Shown here in pieces: positions 1-9,163 of a stretch of DNA of 64,000 nucleotides. Source of the stretch: Actinomadura pelletieri DSM 43383 (GTDB lineage Bacteria; Actinomycetota; Actinomycetes; Streptosporangiales; Streptosporangiaceae). The first letter of the stretch is position 1; each line of letters begins with the position of its first letter. The stretch covers positions 124,001 through 188,000 of the forward strand of contig NZ_RBWU01000007.1 in the NCBI RefSeq assembly GCF_003634705.1, given 5' to 3'. The translations under genes and the position numbers were made by a program. The notes beneath the pieces were generated by a model, which saw only the letters and a program-made list of their open reading frames with translations, did no database searches and had not been told where the DNA came from.

Positions 1-831
1 CTGCACGACCTCGTTGTGGTCACCGCCGAAGAACAGGATCCCGGTGCCGTTAAGCGCGGGCGCCGGGCCGTGCGGCGGGCAGTACTTGTTGTTCTTCGAG
101 ACGGTGTTCTTCCAGATCTTGGTGTTGCCCTGCCCGGTGCGCTGGCCGTCGTCGACCAGGGCGATTCCGGTGCAGTTGTCGTGGAGGTTGTTGTCGTGGA
201 CCTTGATGTGGCGGGCGTGCCGGACCAGGAGGCCGAGCGCGTTGCCGGACGAGTTGTTCCAGGCGACCTCCGTGCCCTGCGCGTTGGCGGTGTCGCCGAC
301 GTAGAGGCCGGCGTCGTTCCTGTTCTCGATCGTCCAGTTCCAGACGAGTTCGCCGCGGGTGGAGTTGAACTGGGCGATGCCGTACTCGCCGTTCTTCTTG
401 GCCAGGACGGCCAGGACCTTCATGCGGTCGGTGTAGTTGCCGTAGACGCCGGTGTCGCGGAAGCCCTGGACGGTCACCTGCTTGATGAACACCCCCGTGA
501 CCGGGTGCTTCGGCCGTCCGACGACGCAGATCCCCATGCCGGGGACCTTGGCCTTCGCGCAGTGGTCGGTGCGGCCGGGACGGATGATGGTGTTGTTGCC
601 CTCGCCGCGGATGGTGAGGGGCTTGCGGACGAGGATGCCGCCGTCGTAGTGACCGGCCTTGAGCCGCAGCGTGTCGCCCGGCTTGGCGCGGTCGACGGCC
701 GACTGGAGCGAGTGACCCGGCCAGACGATATGGGTTTGTGCGCCGGGATGCGCCTGGCTGGAAGGTGCGATGGCGGCGAGCCCGGCCAGTACGACGACCG
801 TGCCGAGTGGAGCCGCGATAGTACGCCTCAT
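1..831 (-). CDS. secreted right-handed parallel beta-helix protein, 3' end beyond the window
   Basis: The frame stays open for 277 codons from an ATG at 831 to base 1, so the C-terminus lies outside the window. A GGGGGAAAAGG ribosome site sits just before the start. The first 30 or so residues are a Sec signal peptide (Arg pair, then a hydrophobic Val/Leu/Ala stretch, ending near Ser-Gln-Ala-His). The mature part begins with the pattern typical of NosD/pectate-lyase-like solenoids, 'LQSAVDRAKPGDTLRLKAGHY', followed by repeated short turns rich in Asn and Gly (residues about 70-270) ending in a GTGI-LFFGGDHNEVVQ segment. Such proteins usually act on, or bind, polysaccharides outside the cell. 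The substrate cannot be told from this fragment. It is transcribed divergently from glnII. Confidence 0.85.
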   Translation of the reverse strand, partial: MRRTIAAPLGTVVVLAGLAAIAPSSQAHPGAQTHIVWPGHSLQSAVDRAKPGDTLRLKAGHYDGGILVRKPLTIRGEGNNTIIRPGRTDHCAKAKVPGMGICVVGRPKHPVTGVFIKQVTVQGFRDTGVYGNYTDRMKVLAVLAKKNGEYGIAQFNSTRGELVWNWTIENRNDAGLYVGDTANAQGTEVAWNNSSGNALGLLVRHARHIKVHDNNLHDNCTGIALVDDGQRTGQGNTKIWKNTVSKNNKYCPPHGPAPALNGTGILFFGGDHNEVVQ

Positions 832-978
832 CCTTTTCCCCCGTTCTGTGTTTTTTGCCGCACGGTGCGGCGAGGAATTCCTCGCTCATTTTGAACCGGG
901 AAGATCATGTAGAAGGGATCAGAAAGGTAAAAAGATAAAGTGTGGATGGTGGGTGGCGTCCCGGCGGCGGCTCGCGGG

Positions 979-1016
979 TTTACATGGCGTTCACATACGG
1001 GCAACAGGTCCGAAAT
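979..1016 (+). promoter_or_regulatory. candidate GlnR binding site upstream of glnII
   Basis: Four 5-bp half-sites lie at exact 11-bp spacing: TTTAC (979), TTCAC (990), GCAAC (1001) and GAAAT (1012), each separated by 6 bases. The actinobacterial GlnR box is known as gTnAc-n6-GaAAc repeated at this spacing. The downstream pair (GCAAC/GAAAT) fits with one mismatch per half-site; the upstream pair is weaker. It ends about 48 bp before the glnII start, a sensible place for nitrogen control. The match is by eye only. Confidence 0.45.
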
Positions 1017-1064
1017 GCCCGGTTGGCAGGGTGTGGCGTGCCTGAGAAGCGTCTGAAGGGACCC

Positions 1065-2081
1065 ATGTTGAGCTACAAGGCCGAGTACATCTGGATCGAC
1101 GGCACCGAGCCGACCGCGCGGCTGCGGTCGAAGACGAGGATCCTGGCCGATGGCGCCGATCTTCCGGACTGGGGCTTCGACGGGTCCAGCACCAACCAGG
1201 CGCCCGGTGACCACTCCGACTGTGTGCTCAAGCCGGTGTTCACCTGCCCCGACCCGATCCGGGGCGGCGACTCCAAACTGGTGCTCTGCGAGGTCTACCT
1301 GGTGGACGGCACGCCCCACGAGACCAACTCGCGGGCGAAGCTCCGTCCGATCGCCGAACGGTACGCGGCGCAGGACTCCTGGTACGGGATCGAGCAGGAG
1401 TACACGTTTTTCAAGGACGGGCGTCCGCTCGGCTTCCCCGAGCGGGGCTACCCGGCCCCGCAGGGCTTCTACTACTGCGGTGTGGGCGCCGACGAGGTCT
1501 TCGGACGTGAGATCGTCGAACGGCACATGGACGCCTGCCTGGCCGCCGGGTTGAAGATCTCCGGCATCAACGCCGAGGTCATGCCGGGGCAGTGGGAGTT
1601 CCAGATCGGCCCGGCGGGCCCGGTCGAGGTCGCCGACCACATGTGGGTCGCCCGGTGGCTGCTCTACCGCATCGCCGAGGACTACGACGTGTCCGCCACG
1701 CTCGACCCGAAGCCGGTCGAGGGCGACTGGAACGGTGCGGGCGCCCACACGAACTTCTCGACCAAGGCCATGCGCGAGGGGTACGACGCGATCATCACGG
1801 CCTGCGAGGCGCTCGCCGAGAAGGCGCAGGAGCATGTCGCCGGGTACGGGGCCGACATCGAGCGGCGGCTGACCGGGATGCACGAGACGGCGCCCTGGAG
1901 CGAGTTCAGCTACGGCGTGTCCGACCGTGGCGCGTCGGTGCGGATCCCGTGGCAGGTCGAGGTGGAGAAGAAGGGCTACATCGAGGACCGTCGCCCGAAC
2001 GCCAACGTCGACCCGTACGTGGTGACCCGCCTGATCACCGGCACCTGCTGCGCCGCGCTGGAGAAGGCCGGGCAGGTCTGA
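1065..2081 (+). CDS. glnII: glutamine synthetase, GSII (eukaryotic-like) type
   Basis: Catalyses ATP-dependent amidation of glutamate to glutamine in the cytoplasm. The protein is 338 residues, the usual GSII length (about 340), far shorter than GSI. It starts MLSYKAEYIWIDG, has the 'WGFDGSSTNQA' loop (residues about 38-48), the 'WYGIEQEYTFF' active-site segment, 'NAEVMPGQWEFQIGP' and 'WNGAGAHTNFST', all hallmarks of the beta-Grasp and catalytic domains of this class. The ATG at 1065 is chosen because GAAGGG precedes it by 5 bases and it gives the family's N-terminus; an in-frame upstream ATG at 984 would add 27 unlike residues. A candidate GlnR box lies upstream and a short hairpin follows the stop. 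Actinomycetes commonly carry this enzyme besides GSI. Confidence 0.97.
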   Translation: MLSYKAEYIWIDGTEPTARLRSKTRILADGADLPDWGFDGSSTNQAPGDHSDCVLKPVFTCPDPIRGGDSKLVLCEVYLVDGTPHETNSRAKLRPIAERYAAQDSWYGIEQEYTFFKDGRPLGFPERGYPAPQGFYYCGVGADEVFGREIVERHMDACLAAGLKISGINAEVMPGQWEFQIGPAGPVEVADHMWVARWLLYRIAEDYDVSATLDPKPVEGDWNGAGAHTNFSTKAMREGYDAIITACEALAEKAQEHVAGYGADIERRLTGMHETAPWSEFSYGVSDRGASVRIPWQVEVEKKGYIEDRRPNANVDPYVVTRLITGTCCAALEKAGQV

Positions 2082-2128
2082 GGCTCCGCCGGAGAAAGGC
2101 GGCCAAACATCTGCAAAATGGTGCGCTT

Positions 2129-2146
2129 GGGGGAGTTCCCTCCCCC
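2129..2146 (+). terminator. hairpin terminator after glnII
   Basis: GGGGGAG (2129-2135), TTCC loop, CTCCCCC (2140-2146): a perfect 7-bp stem 48 bases after the glnII stop, without a U tract, as is common in actinomycetes. Confidence 0.5.
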
Positions 2147-2187
2147 GGCGCCGGGTATCCCCTCCTCGTTCGCACGGGGGAGGGGAC

Positions 2188-2811
2188 ATGCCCGATTCGT
2201 CATTCGGGCGGTACTCCGGCGGTCTGCACGGCAGGCGCGCCGGCCGCCCGGCGCCACGGCCCTGGGAACGGTCGTTCCGGTGCCCGTCCACGGCGCGTCG
2301 GCGCCCCCTGGAGGCTCCGGCGAGACGCTACGAGGACTTCGTCGCGCTGCACGAGGAGATCTCCGCCCGGTCCGATCCGCGGCTGCGACCGCTGTGGTGG
2401 ACGGGGATCTCCGCGGCGCTGTGCGGCGGTGTCCTGGCGTTCGCGTCGGTGGCGGCGCTGCGCACGATGGCCGGGGTGGACGTCCCGGTGTTCGCGGGTG
2501 GACGCGCCGAAGCGGTCCCGGCCGCGACGAGCTACGCCCTGTGCGCGACGGCCGGAACGATCCAGGCGACCGCGTTGATGCACCTTCTCGTGGCGTCGTC
2601 GGCGCGGCCCGTCCGGGTGTTCGCGTGGATCGGCGCGATCGCGGTCGTGCTGCTGACCGTCCTGCCGCTGGTCCTCAGGGGCCCGCTGGACGCGGCGCTC
2701 GCGACGTCCGGCCTCAACCTCGTCGGCGGGACGGCCGTGGTGGTGCTGCTCTCGCTGGTGGTGGTCGGCTCGCGGCCCTTCCCACCTGAGGCCGGACGCG
2801 GACGGTTCTGA
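2188..2811 (+). CDS. four-helix membrane protein, DUF6069-like
   Basis: A 207-residue protein with an Arg/Pro-rich cytoplasmic N-terminus (residues 1-65) followed by four hydrophobic segments at about 70-92, 110-135, 145-165 and 173-192. The order and spacing resemble the DUF6069 family of small actinobacterial membrane proteins, whose function is unknown. The ATG at 2188 follows a strong GGGGGAGGGG ribosome site by 2 bases; the basic N-terminus is longer than usual for the family, so a downstream start is possible. It lies alone between glnII and the megasynthase operon, 157 bp ahead of the latter. Confidence 0.6.
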   Translation: MPDSSFGRYSGGLHGRRAGRPAPRPWERSFRCPSTARRRPLEAPARRYEDFVALHEEISARSDPRLRPLWWTGISAALCGGVLAFASVAALRTMAGVDVPVFAGGRAEAVPAATSYALCATAGTIQATALMHLLVASSARPVRVFAWIGAIAVVLLTVLPLVLRGPLDAALATSGLNLVGGTAVVVLLSLVVVGSRPFPPEAGRGRF

Positions 2812-2968
2812 GGCCGCCGCGGCCTGCCGGGGTCAAGGGACCTCCAATGTTCCTTGCGGCGGCGGCATCGGCGTGCCCGCGGGTGTGTCGTCACGGTGAT
2901 CGCGGTGTCGCCGACCGTAGTGTGACGCACCGTTGTTGCGAGCCGCACGGGACGTCGGGGGGCAGTGC

Positions 2969-5900
2969 ATGGCGGCGGACGCGGGCGAGTACGGGCGAGG
3001 GTCGGACGACGGCCCCCGGACGGAGATCATCGGGGTGACCCCGTTCGGCCGTCCGGCACCCCATCTCGTCGTGGCGGTCGCGCGGGCCGGGGGCGTCGGC
3101 GTGCTCGACCTCGGCGCCGACCGCGCGCCGGGTCTCACCGCGCTCGCGGACGTGCGCCGCTGGTGGACGGGACCGTTCGGCGTGCGCGTCCCGGCGGGGT
3201 GCCGGATCCGACCGGCGGAGCTTCCGGACGCCGTGGACACCGTTCTGGTGGACGCGCCGGCGCTCCGGTCGGACGACTCGCTCGACATCGCCGGGTTCGC
3301 GCGCGGTCGCCGCCTGCTGGTGGAGGTCGTCGGCCCCGAGGAGGCCGCGGCCGTCCTGCCCGTCGCCCGCGGTCTCACCGGTGACGTGGGGCTCATCGCG
3401 CGGGGCTCCGAGGCGGGTGGACGCGCGGGTGAGCTGACCGCGTTCGTCCTGCTGCAGCGGTTGACGGCCGATCCGTCGGTGCACGTTCCGGTGTACTCGG
3501 CGGGCGGGATCGGGACGCACTCGGCCGCGGCGGCGGTGGTGGGCGGAGCGGCCGGGGTCGTCCTGGACGCGCAGCTCTCGCTCGTCCGGGAGGCCGACGC
3601 GGCGCCCGGACCGGACGATCCGCTGGCGGCGGCGCTCGCCGGGCGCCACAAGACCGCAGGGGGCGTGGTCCAGGCCGTCCGGGACGGGATCGCGGCGCAT
3701 CTACGGGCCGCCGTCCGCGCCGAACCGCTGGTGGAGCGCACCTCTCCGGTCGTCGTTCAGGGGCCGATGGCGCAGGTCACCGACGGTTCGACGTTCGCGG
3801 GCGCGGTCGCGCAGGACGGTGGCCTGCCGTTCCTCGCGCTCGCCCTGATGGACGGCGACACCGTCCGGGCCCTGCTGCGCGAGACCGCCGACCGGCTCGG
3901 CGGGCGGCCCTGGGGCGTCGGAATCGCCGGCTCCGCCCCGCCTGACGTCCGGGCGGAGCAGCTCGCCGCCGTCCACGAGATCGGACCGCCGTACGCGTTG
4001 CTCGCCGGCGGGAGCCCGGCGGAGGCCGAGCCGCTGGAGGCCGCCGGAACCGGCGCGTACCTCCATGCCCCCACCCCTGACCTGCTGGAACGTTTCCTGG
4101 ACGGCGGCGCGCGCAAGTTCGTGTTCGCGGGCCGGGAGTGCGGTGGTCCGGTCGGGCCGCTGGCGGGCTTCCCGCTGTGGGACGCCCAGGTCGAACGGCT
4201 GCTGACGTGCGGCGACGACACCGTCGCGGAGCTGTCGGTGATGTTCGCGGGCGGGATCCATGACGAGCGCTCCGCGGCGATGGTGGCGGCGCTGGCGGGG
4301 CCGCTGGCCGAGCGGGGCGCCGACGTCCGCGTCCTGATGGGCACCGCGTACCTGTTCACCTCGGAGGCCGTGGCGGCGGGCGCGATCCTGCCGGGCTTCC
4401 AGGAAACGGCGCTCGACTGCACCGAGACCGCCCTGCTGGAGACGTCGCCCGGACACGAGGTCCGCTGCGCCAGAACCCCCTATGTCGAAACGTTCGCCGA
4501 CACTCGCCGCGAACTGGAACAGGCCGGGACGCCGCACCCGGAGGTCGGGCGACGGCTCGAGAAACTGAATCTTGCTCGTCTGCGCCTCGCCGGCAAGGGG
4601 TTGCGCCGCTCGACGCCCGTGGCGCCCGCGGTGCAGCGGTCGGAGGGCCTGTACGTGATGGGCCAGGCCGCGGCGCTGCGCTCGGCCACGACCACGGTCG
4701 CCGCGCTGCACGAGCAGGTCACGTCCGGCGCGACCGCGTTCCTGGCCGCCCGCGCCGCCGAACTCGGTCTCACGGGGTCGCGTCCCGAACCGGTCGGCGC
4801 GGCGCGTCCCGCGGACATCGCGATCATCGGGATCGGGTGCGTGTTCCCCGGCGCCCGCGACGCCGACGGCTACTGGGCGAACATCGTGGGCGGCGTCGAC
4901 TCGATCACCGAGGTCGTGTGCCGGGACCCGGAGGTCGATCATGAGGCCGATCATGAGGCCGATCATGAGGCGCCGTCCAGGTGGCGCGGGTCGCTGCCCG
5001 ACATCGCGTTCGACGCGCTCGCGTACGGCATCCCGCCGGGCACGGTCGGCGGCATCGACCCGGTCCAGCTCCTGGCGCTGGAGGTCGCCGCCCGCGCGCT
5101 GCGCGACGCCGGATACGCCGACCGTCCGTTCGACCGGTCCCGCACCTCGGTGATCTTCGGTGCGGGGGGCGGCGGTGACCTCGGCGCCGCCCACGCCATG
5201 CGCGCCGCGCTTCCCGACTACTTCGGCGAGGTTCCGGCCGGGTTGGACGAGCAGCTCCCGCGTCCGGTGGAGGGTTCGCTTCCGGGGGTCCTCACCGGCG
5301 TGATCGCCGGACGGATCGCCGACCGGCTCGGCCTCGGCGGCACCGCCCACACCGTCGACGCGGCCGGGGCCGCGTCCCTCGTCGCCCTCGACGCCGCCTG
5401 CAAGGAGCTGCTGGTGGGCGCCGGCGACATGGTCCTGTGCGGTGGCGCCGACCTGTATGGGGGCGTCCGGGACCATCTGTACGCGTCCGCGGGCGCGCTG
5501 TCGCCGTCGGGCCGCTGCGCCGCGTTCGACGCGTCCGCCGACGGGGTCGCGCTCGGCGAGGGCGTCGCCTGCGTCGTCCTCAAACGCCTCGCGGACGCCG
5601 AACGCGACGGCGACCGGATCTACGCGGTCGTCAAGGCGGTCGCCGGGGCCGGTGCCGGGCGCTCCGCCGATCTCGCCGCGCCGCGTGCCGAAGGGCAGCG
5701 CCGCGCACTGGACCGCGCCTACGAGCGCGCGGGCGTCGCGCCCGCCTCGGTCGGGCTCGTCGAGGCGCACGCGGCGTGCACGGCGGTCGGCGACCGGACG
5801 GAACTGTCGGCGCTGCGCTCCACCTTCACCGACGCGACCCCGGGCGGGATCACGCTCGGGTCGGTCAAGGCGCAGATCGGGCACACCGGATGCGCCGCCG

Positions 5901-8900
5901 GGCTCGCCGGACTCGTCAAGACCGCGTACGCGCTGCACACGGGCGTGCTGCCGGGGGCATCGCATCTCGTCCGTCCGAACGCCGCGTGGGAACCCGGCGG
6001 CCCGTTCTCCTTCGGCGGCGCCGCCCGCCCGTGGGCGGCACCGCCCGGCGAACGGTTCGCGGGGGTGAGCGCGTTCGGCGTCGGCGGCGTGCACGTCCAC
6101 GCCGTCCTGTCCGGTTACGACGGTGCGCCCGAGCCGGTGTCCGGGCTCGCCGAATGGCCCGCCGAACTGTTCCTGATCCGGGCGCCGGACCGGTCCGCCG
6201 CCCGCGCCGAACTCGACCGCCTCTCGGCCCTCCTGCCGGTCGAACCCCGGCTCCGCGACCTCGCGCGGACGGCCGCCGCCGCCGACGGCCCCCTCCAGGT
6301 CGCCTTCGTCGCCACCGGACTGGACGACCTGCGGCGGAAACTCGACCTCGCCGGGGAGTTCCGCCCGGCACCGGGTGTGTTCGTCCCGTCCGGCGAACCG
6401 GGCCGGATCGCGTTCCTGTTCCCCGGGCAGGGGGCGCAGCGTCCGAACATGCTCGCCGACCTGTTCATCGCGTTCCCTCGCCTGCAGCGCCTGCTCCGCC
6501 TGGCGGGCGGACGGTACGCCCCGGCGATGTTCCCGCCCGCCGCGTTCACCCGCGCCGCGACCCGGCGCCACCAGGCCGAGATCAACGACGTCCGGGTCGC
6601 GGAGCCCGCCCTCGGCATCGCCGGGCTGGCCGTCCATCGCCTCCTGACCGCCCTCGGCGTCCACCCGGACCTCGCCGCGGGCCACGGGTACGGAGAGGTC
6701 GCCGCGCTGTGCGCCGCCGGGGTCTTCGACGACACCGGCATGGTCGGGTTCAGCGCCGTCCGCGCCGAGGCGACCCTGGCCGCGGCGCTGGCCGGTGTGC
6801 CGTCCGGCGGGCCGCCCGCCGGTGGGGACGAGCCGGGCGCGATGGCCGCCGTCGCCGCGTCCCTCCCCGAGGTCCGTGCCGCGCTGAGCGGCCTCTCGGA
6901 GGTCGTCGTCGCCGGACACGACGCGCCGCGCCGGGTCGTGATCTCCGGGACGTGCGCGGGCCTCGACCGTGCCCTGCGCGCGCTGTCCGCCGCGGGCATC
7001 GCCGTCGAACGGCTTTCGGTGGCGTGCGCGTTCCACAGCCCGCTCGTCGCCGCCGCGTCCGCCGAACTGCGCGCCGACCTCCTGCGCCGCGACCTGCGCT
7101 CGCCCGCCTTCCCCGTCTGGGCGAACACGACCGCCGAGCCCTACGCGACCGACCCCGCCGAACTCGCCGCCGCCCTCGCCGGTCAGATCGCCACGCCCGT
7201 CCGGTTCGTCGAGCAGATCGAGGCGATGTACGAGGCGGGCGCCCGAGTCTTCGTCGAGACGGGCCCGGGAGGCGCCCTTACCGGCCTCGTCGAGCAGATC
7301 CTCGGCGACCGCCCGCACACCGCCGTGGCCTGCGACGTCCCCGGCGAGAACGGCATCGTCCGCCTCCTGCACACGCTCGCCGAACTCGCCGCCGCCGGTG
7401 TCCCCGTCGACCCGCTGCCCCTGTTCGCCGGTCGCGACGCCCGCCCGCTCACCGGTCCCGCCCCGGTGCCCGGCTGGGTGGTCAACGGGCGCCACGTCCG
7501 GACCGTCGACGGCGGATACCCGGCGGGCGCGCTCCGCCCGGCCGAACGCGTTCCCCTCGGTGCTCCGCACCCGTCGGAGGCGGCCGTCCTCGAATATCTG
7601 CGCACCGGCCGCGAGATGATCGCGGCTCAGCGCGAGGTGGTGCTCCGGCATCTCGGCGCGGCGCCACCGCCCGTCCGGGAGCCGCGGTCCGATCCGGCGG
7701 AAGTCTCCGTTCCGGCGCCACGGCCCGCCCTCCCCGCGACGGTCGCGGCGCCCGTGCGGGCCCATCGGACCGGCCGGGGCGAGTCGACGACGGTGTCTCC
7801 ACGCGAGATGCCGCCCCGGAACGAGGAGCCGGCGCCGCCGTCGTCGGTGCCCGCTCCGTCCGCTCCGGAGCCGGTGGAGGTGCGGGTGCGGCCGCGTGCC
7901 GGTGTCGTCCGGCAGGTTCTGCGGGTCGTGGAGCTGGACGCGCTGCCGACGCCCCCGGAGTCGGGGACGATGTTCGCCGGGCGCCGTTTCCACATCGTGG
8001 ACGACGAATGCGGCGTCGCGCCCGAACTCGCCGTGATGCTCGAACGGCTCGGAGCCCGGACGCGAACGTCACACGACGTCGACGGAGACGCGGACGTGGA
8101 CGTGGACGGGCTGGTCCAGCTCGCGGCGCTGCGGCCCGCGTCGGCGCCGGCGCTGCCCGGGGCGTACGCGGGCATCCGGCGCGCGCTGTCCGGCGGGCTG
8201 CGCTGGCTCGCCGTCGCCGGCTGCGCGGGCGGGACGTTCGGGCGGCGGTTCGACGGCGGTGGTGCCGGGGACCCGGCGCCGGGCGCGGGACTGCCGGGTC
8301 TGGCGCGGACGATCGCACTGGAGTACCCCGACGTGCTGGTGCGGGCCGTGGACGTCGACACCGAGGCCACCCCGCGTGTGATCGCGCAGCGGATCCTGGC
8401 GGAGCTGCTGGACGCCGACGGACCGGTCGTGGTCGGGCACGAGGGCGGGCTGCGGCGCGGGTTGAGCGTCGTCCCGGCGGAACTGGACGGCGAACCCGAG
8501 GCGCCCGTGGGCCCGGACGGCGTCGTGCTCCTCACCGGAGGCGCGCGCGGCTTCACGGCGCGGATCGCCCGGGAACTGGCCCGGACGAGCGGCTGCCACA
8601 TGGAGATCGTGGGACGCTCCCCGGAGCCCGCCGGTGAGATGGCGGTGTTGCGGGCGCGCGCGGCGTCCGTCCGGTACCACGCGGTGGACGTGCGCGACCG
8701 GCGGGCGGTGCGGAACGTCGTCGACGGCGTCTACGCGCGGCATGGGCGGCTTGACGGCGTGGTGCACGGCGCCGGGATCGTCGACGACCGCCCGATCGCG
8801 GACAAGACGCCCGAGTCGTTCGAGCAGGTGTACCGGACGAAGGTGGACGGCGCGTGCGCGCTCGTCCAGTCGGTACGGCCCGACCTGGGGTTCTTCGTCG

Positions 8901-9163
8901 TCCTCGGCGGCGCCGCCGGTGTGCGCGGCGAACCCGGTCACAGCGATCACGCCGCGGCGAGCGACGCCTGCGGCACGCTGGCGAACGTCTGGCGGACGCG
9001 GCTGCGAGGGCGGGTCCTCGTCGCCGACCGGGACGTGCCCCCTGGTGGCGAGCCGGTCGAGCCGGTCGAGTGGGACGGGCCCGATGCGGCCCTGGCGGCG
9101 CTGCTGCGGGAGATCGCGCACGGCGACGAGACGCATGTCGTGTTCACCGGGGCCGGGCGATGA
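2969..9163 (+). CDS. PUFA/polyketide-synthase-like megasynthase: NMO-like, KS, AT, KR, catalytic residues substituted
   Basis: A 2064-residue multidomain protein. Domains in order: an N-terminal FMN nitronate-monooxygenase/PfaD-like region (about 10-570), ketosynthase (about 615-1035), acyltransferase (about 1130-1450), a Pro-rich linker (about 1560-1640) and a ketoreductase (about 1830-2064). The arrangement matches the large actinobacterial PUFA-synthase-like proteins of glycolipid-type clusters. The key residues differ from the family: the NMO motif ECGGH reads ECGGP (Pro394), the KS cysteine is Gly800 (DAAGAAS), KS HGTGT reads HAACT, the AT nucleophile is Gly1240 (GHGYGE), and KR Ser/Tyr are Gly1980-1981 and His1994. 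KS His and Lys in 'VKAQIGHT' and the AT 'GQGAQ' remain. No acyl carrier domain is seen where one is expected after the AT. The frame is intact with normal codon use, so it is not a simple pseudogene. ATG 2969 follows GGGG; a TTG at 2933 is possible. First gene of a four-gene overlapping operon. Confidence 0.85.
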   Translation: MAADAGEYGRGSDDGPRTEIIGVTPFGRPAPHLVVAVARAGGVGVLDLGADRAPGLTALADVRRWWTGPFGVRVPAGCRIRPAELPDAVDTVLVDAPALRSDDSLDIAGFARGRRLLVEVVGPEEAAAVLPVARGLTGDVGLIARGSEAGGRAGELTAFVLLQRLTADPSVHVPVYSAGGIGTHSAAAAVVGGAAGVVLDAQLSLVREADAAPGPDDPLAAALAGRHKTAGGVVQAVRDGIAAHLRAAVRAEPLVERTSPVVVQGPMAQVTDGSTFAGAVAQDGGLPFLALALMDGDTVRALLRETADRLGGRPWGVGIAGSAPPDVRAEQLAAVHEIGPPYALLAGGSPAEAEPLEAAGTGAYLHAPTPDLLERFLDGGARKFVFAGRECGGPVGPLAGFPLWDAQVERLLTCGDDTVAELSVMFAGGIHDERSAAMVAALAGPLAERGADVRVLMGTAYLFTSEAVAAGAILPGFQETALDCTETALLETSPGHEVRCARTPYVETFADTRRELEQAGTPHPEVGRRLEKLNLARLRLAGKGLRRSTPVAPAVQRSEGLYVMGQAAALRSATTTVAALHEQVTSGATAFLAARAAELGLTGSRPEPVGAARPADIAIIGIGCVFPGARDADGYWANIVGGVDSITEVVCRDPEVDHEADHEADHEAPSRWRGSLPDIAFDALAYGIPPGTVGGIDPVQLLALEVAARALRDAGYADRPFDRSRTSVIFGAGGGGDLGAAHAMRAALPDYFGEVPAGLDEQLPRPVEGSLPGVLTGVIAGRIADRLGLGGTAHTVDAAGAASLVALDAACKELLVGAGDMVLCGGADLYGGVRDHLYASAGALSPSGRCAAFDASADGVALGEGVACVVLKRLADAERDGDRIYAVVKAVAGAGAGRSADLAAPRAEGQRRALDRAYERAGVAPASVGLVEAHAACTAVGDRTELSALRSTFTDATPGGITLGSVKAQIGHTGCAAGLAGLVKTAYALHTGVLPGASHLVRPNAAWEPGGPFSFGGAARPWAAPPGERFAGVSAFGVGGVHVHAVLSGYDGAPEPVSGLAEWPAELFLIRAPDRSAARAELDRLSALLPVEPRLRDLARTAAAADGPLQVAFVATGLDDLRRKLDLAGEFRPAPGVFVPSGEPGRIAFLFPGQGAQRPNMLADLFIAFPRLQRLLRLAGGRYAPAMFPPAAFTRAATRRHQAEINDVRVAEPALGIAGLAVHRLLTALGVHPDLAAGHGYGEVAALCAAGVFDDTGMVGFSAVRAEATLAAALAGVPSGGPPAGGDEPGAMAAVAASLPEVRAALSGLSEVVVAGHDAPRRVVISGTCAGLDRALRALSAAGIAVERLSVACAFHSPLVAAASAELRADLLRRDLRSPAFPVWANTTAEPYATDPAELAAALAGQIATPVRFVEQIEAMYEAGARVFVETGPGGALTGLVEQILGDRPHTAVACDVPGENGIVRLLHTLAELAAAGVPVDPLPLFAGRDARPLTGPAPVPGWVVNGRHVRTVDGGYPAGALRPAERVPLGAPHPSEAAVLEYLRTGREMIAAQREVVLRHLGAAPPPVREPRSDPAEVSVPAPRPALPATVAAPVRAHRTGRGESTTVSPREMPPRNEEPAPPSSVPAPSAPEPVEVRVRPRAGVVRQVLRVVELDALPTPPESGTMFAGRRFHIVDDECGVAPELAVMLERLGARTRTSHDVDGDADVDVDGLVQLAALRPASAPALPGAYAGIRRALSGGLRWLAVAGCAGGTFGRRFDGGGAGDPAPGAGLPGLARTIALEYPDVLVRAVDVDTEATPRVIAQRILAELLDADGPVVVGHEGGLRRGLSVVPAELDGEPEAPVGPDGVVLLTGGARGFTARIARELARTSGCHMEIVGRSPEPAGEMAVLRARAASVRYHAVDVRDRRAVRNVVDGVYARHGRLDGVVHGAGIVDDRPIADKTPESFEQVYRTKVDGACALVQSVRPDLGFFVVLGGAAGVRGEPGHSDHAAASDACGTLANVWRTRLRGRVLVADRDVPPGGEPVEPVEWDGPDAALAALLREIAHGDETHVVFTGAGR
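4937..4972 (+). repeat. three tandem copies of a 12-bp unit inside the megasynthase
   Basis: GATCATGAGGCC is repeated three times (the last ends in G), encoding three Asp-His-Glu-Ala units. It replaces the 'RWD...YYD' segment expected near the start of ketosynthases of this family, another sign that this KS has drifted. Confidence 0.95.

Noticed and set aside
3701..7993. 1430-codon open frame antisense to the first megasynthase
   Set aside because: It is a by-product of very high third-position GC; the sense strand has clear domains and the antisense product is low-complexity Arg/Gly/Ala.
2969..9163. Treating the first megasynthase as a pseudogene
   Set aside because: The frame is uninterrupted over 6.2 kb with coding-type codon bias and translational coupling to its neighbours.
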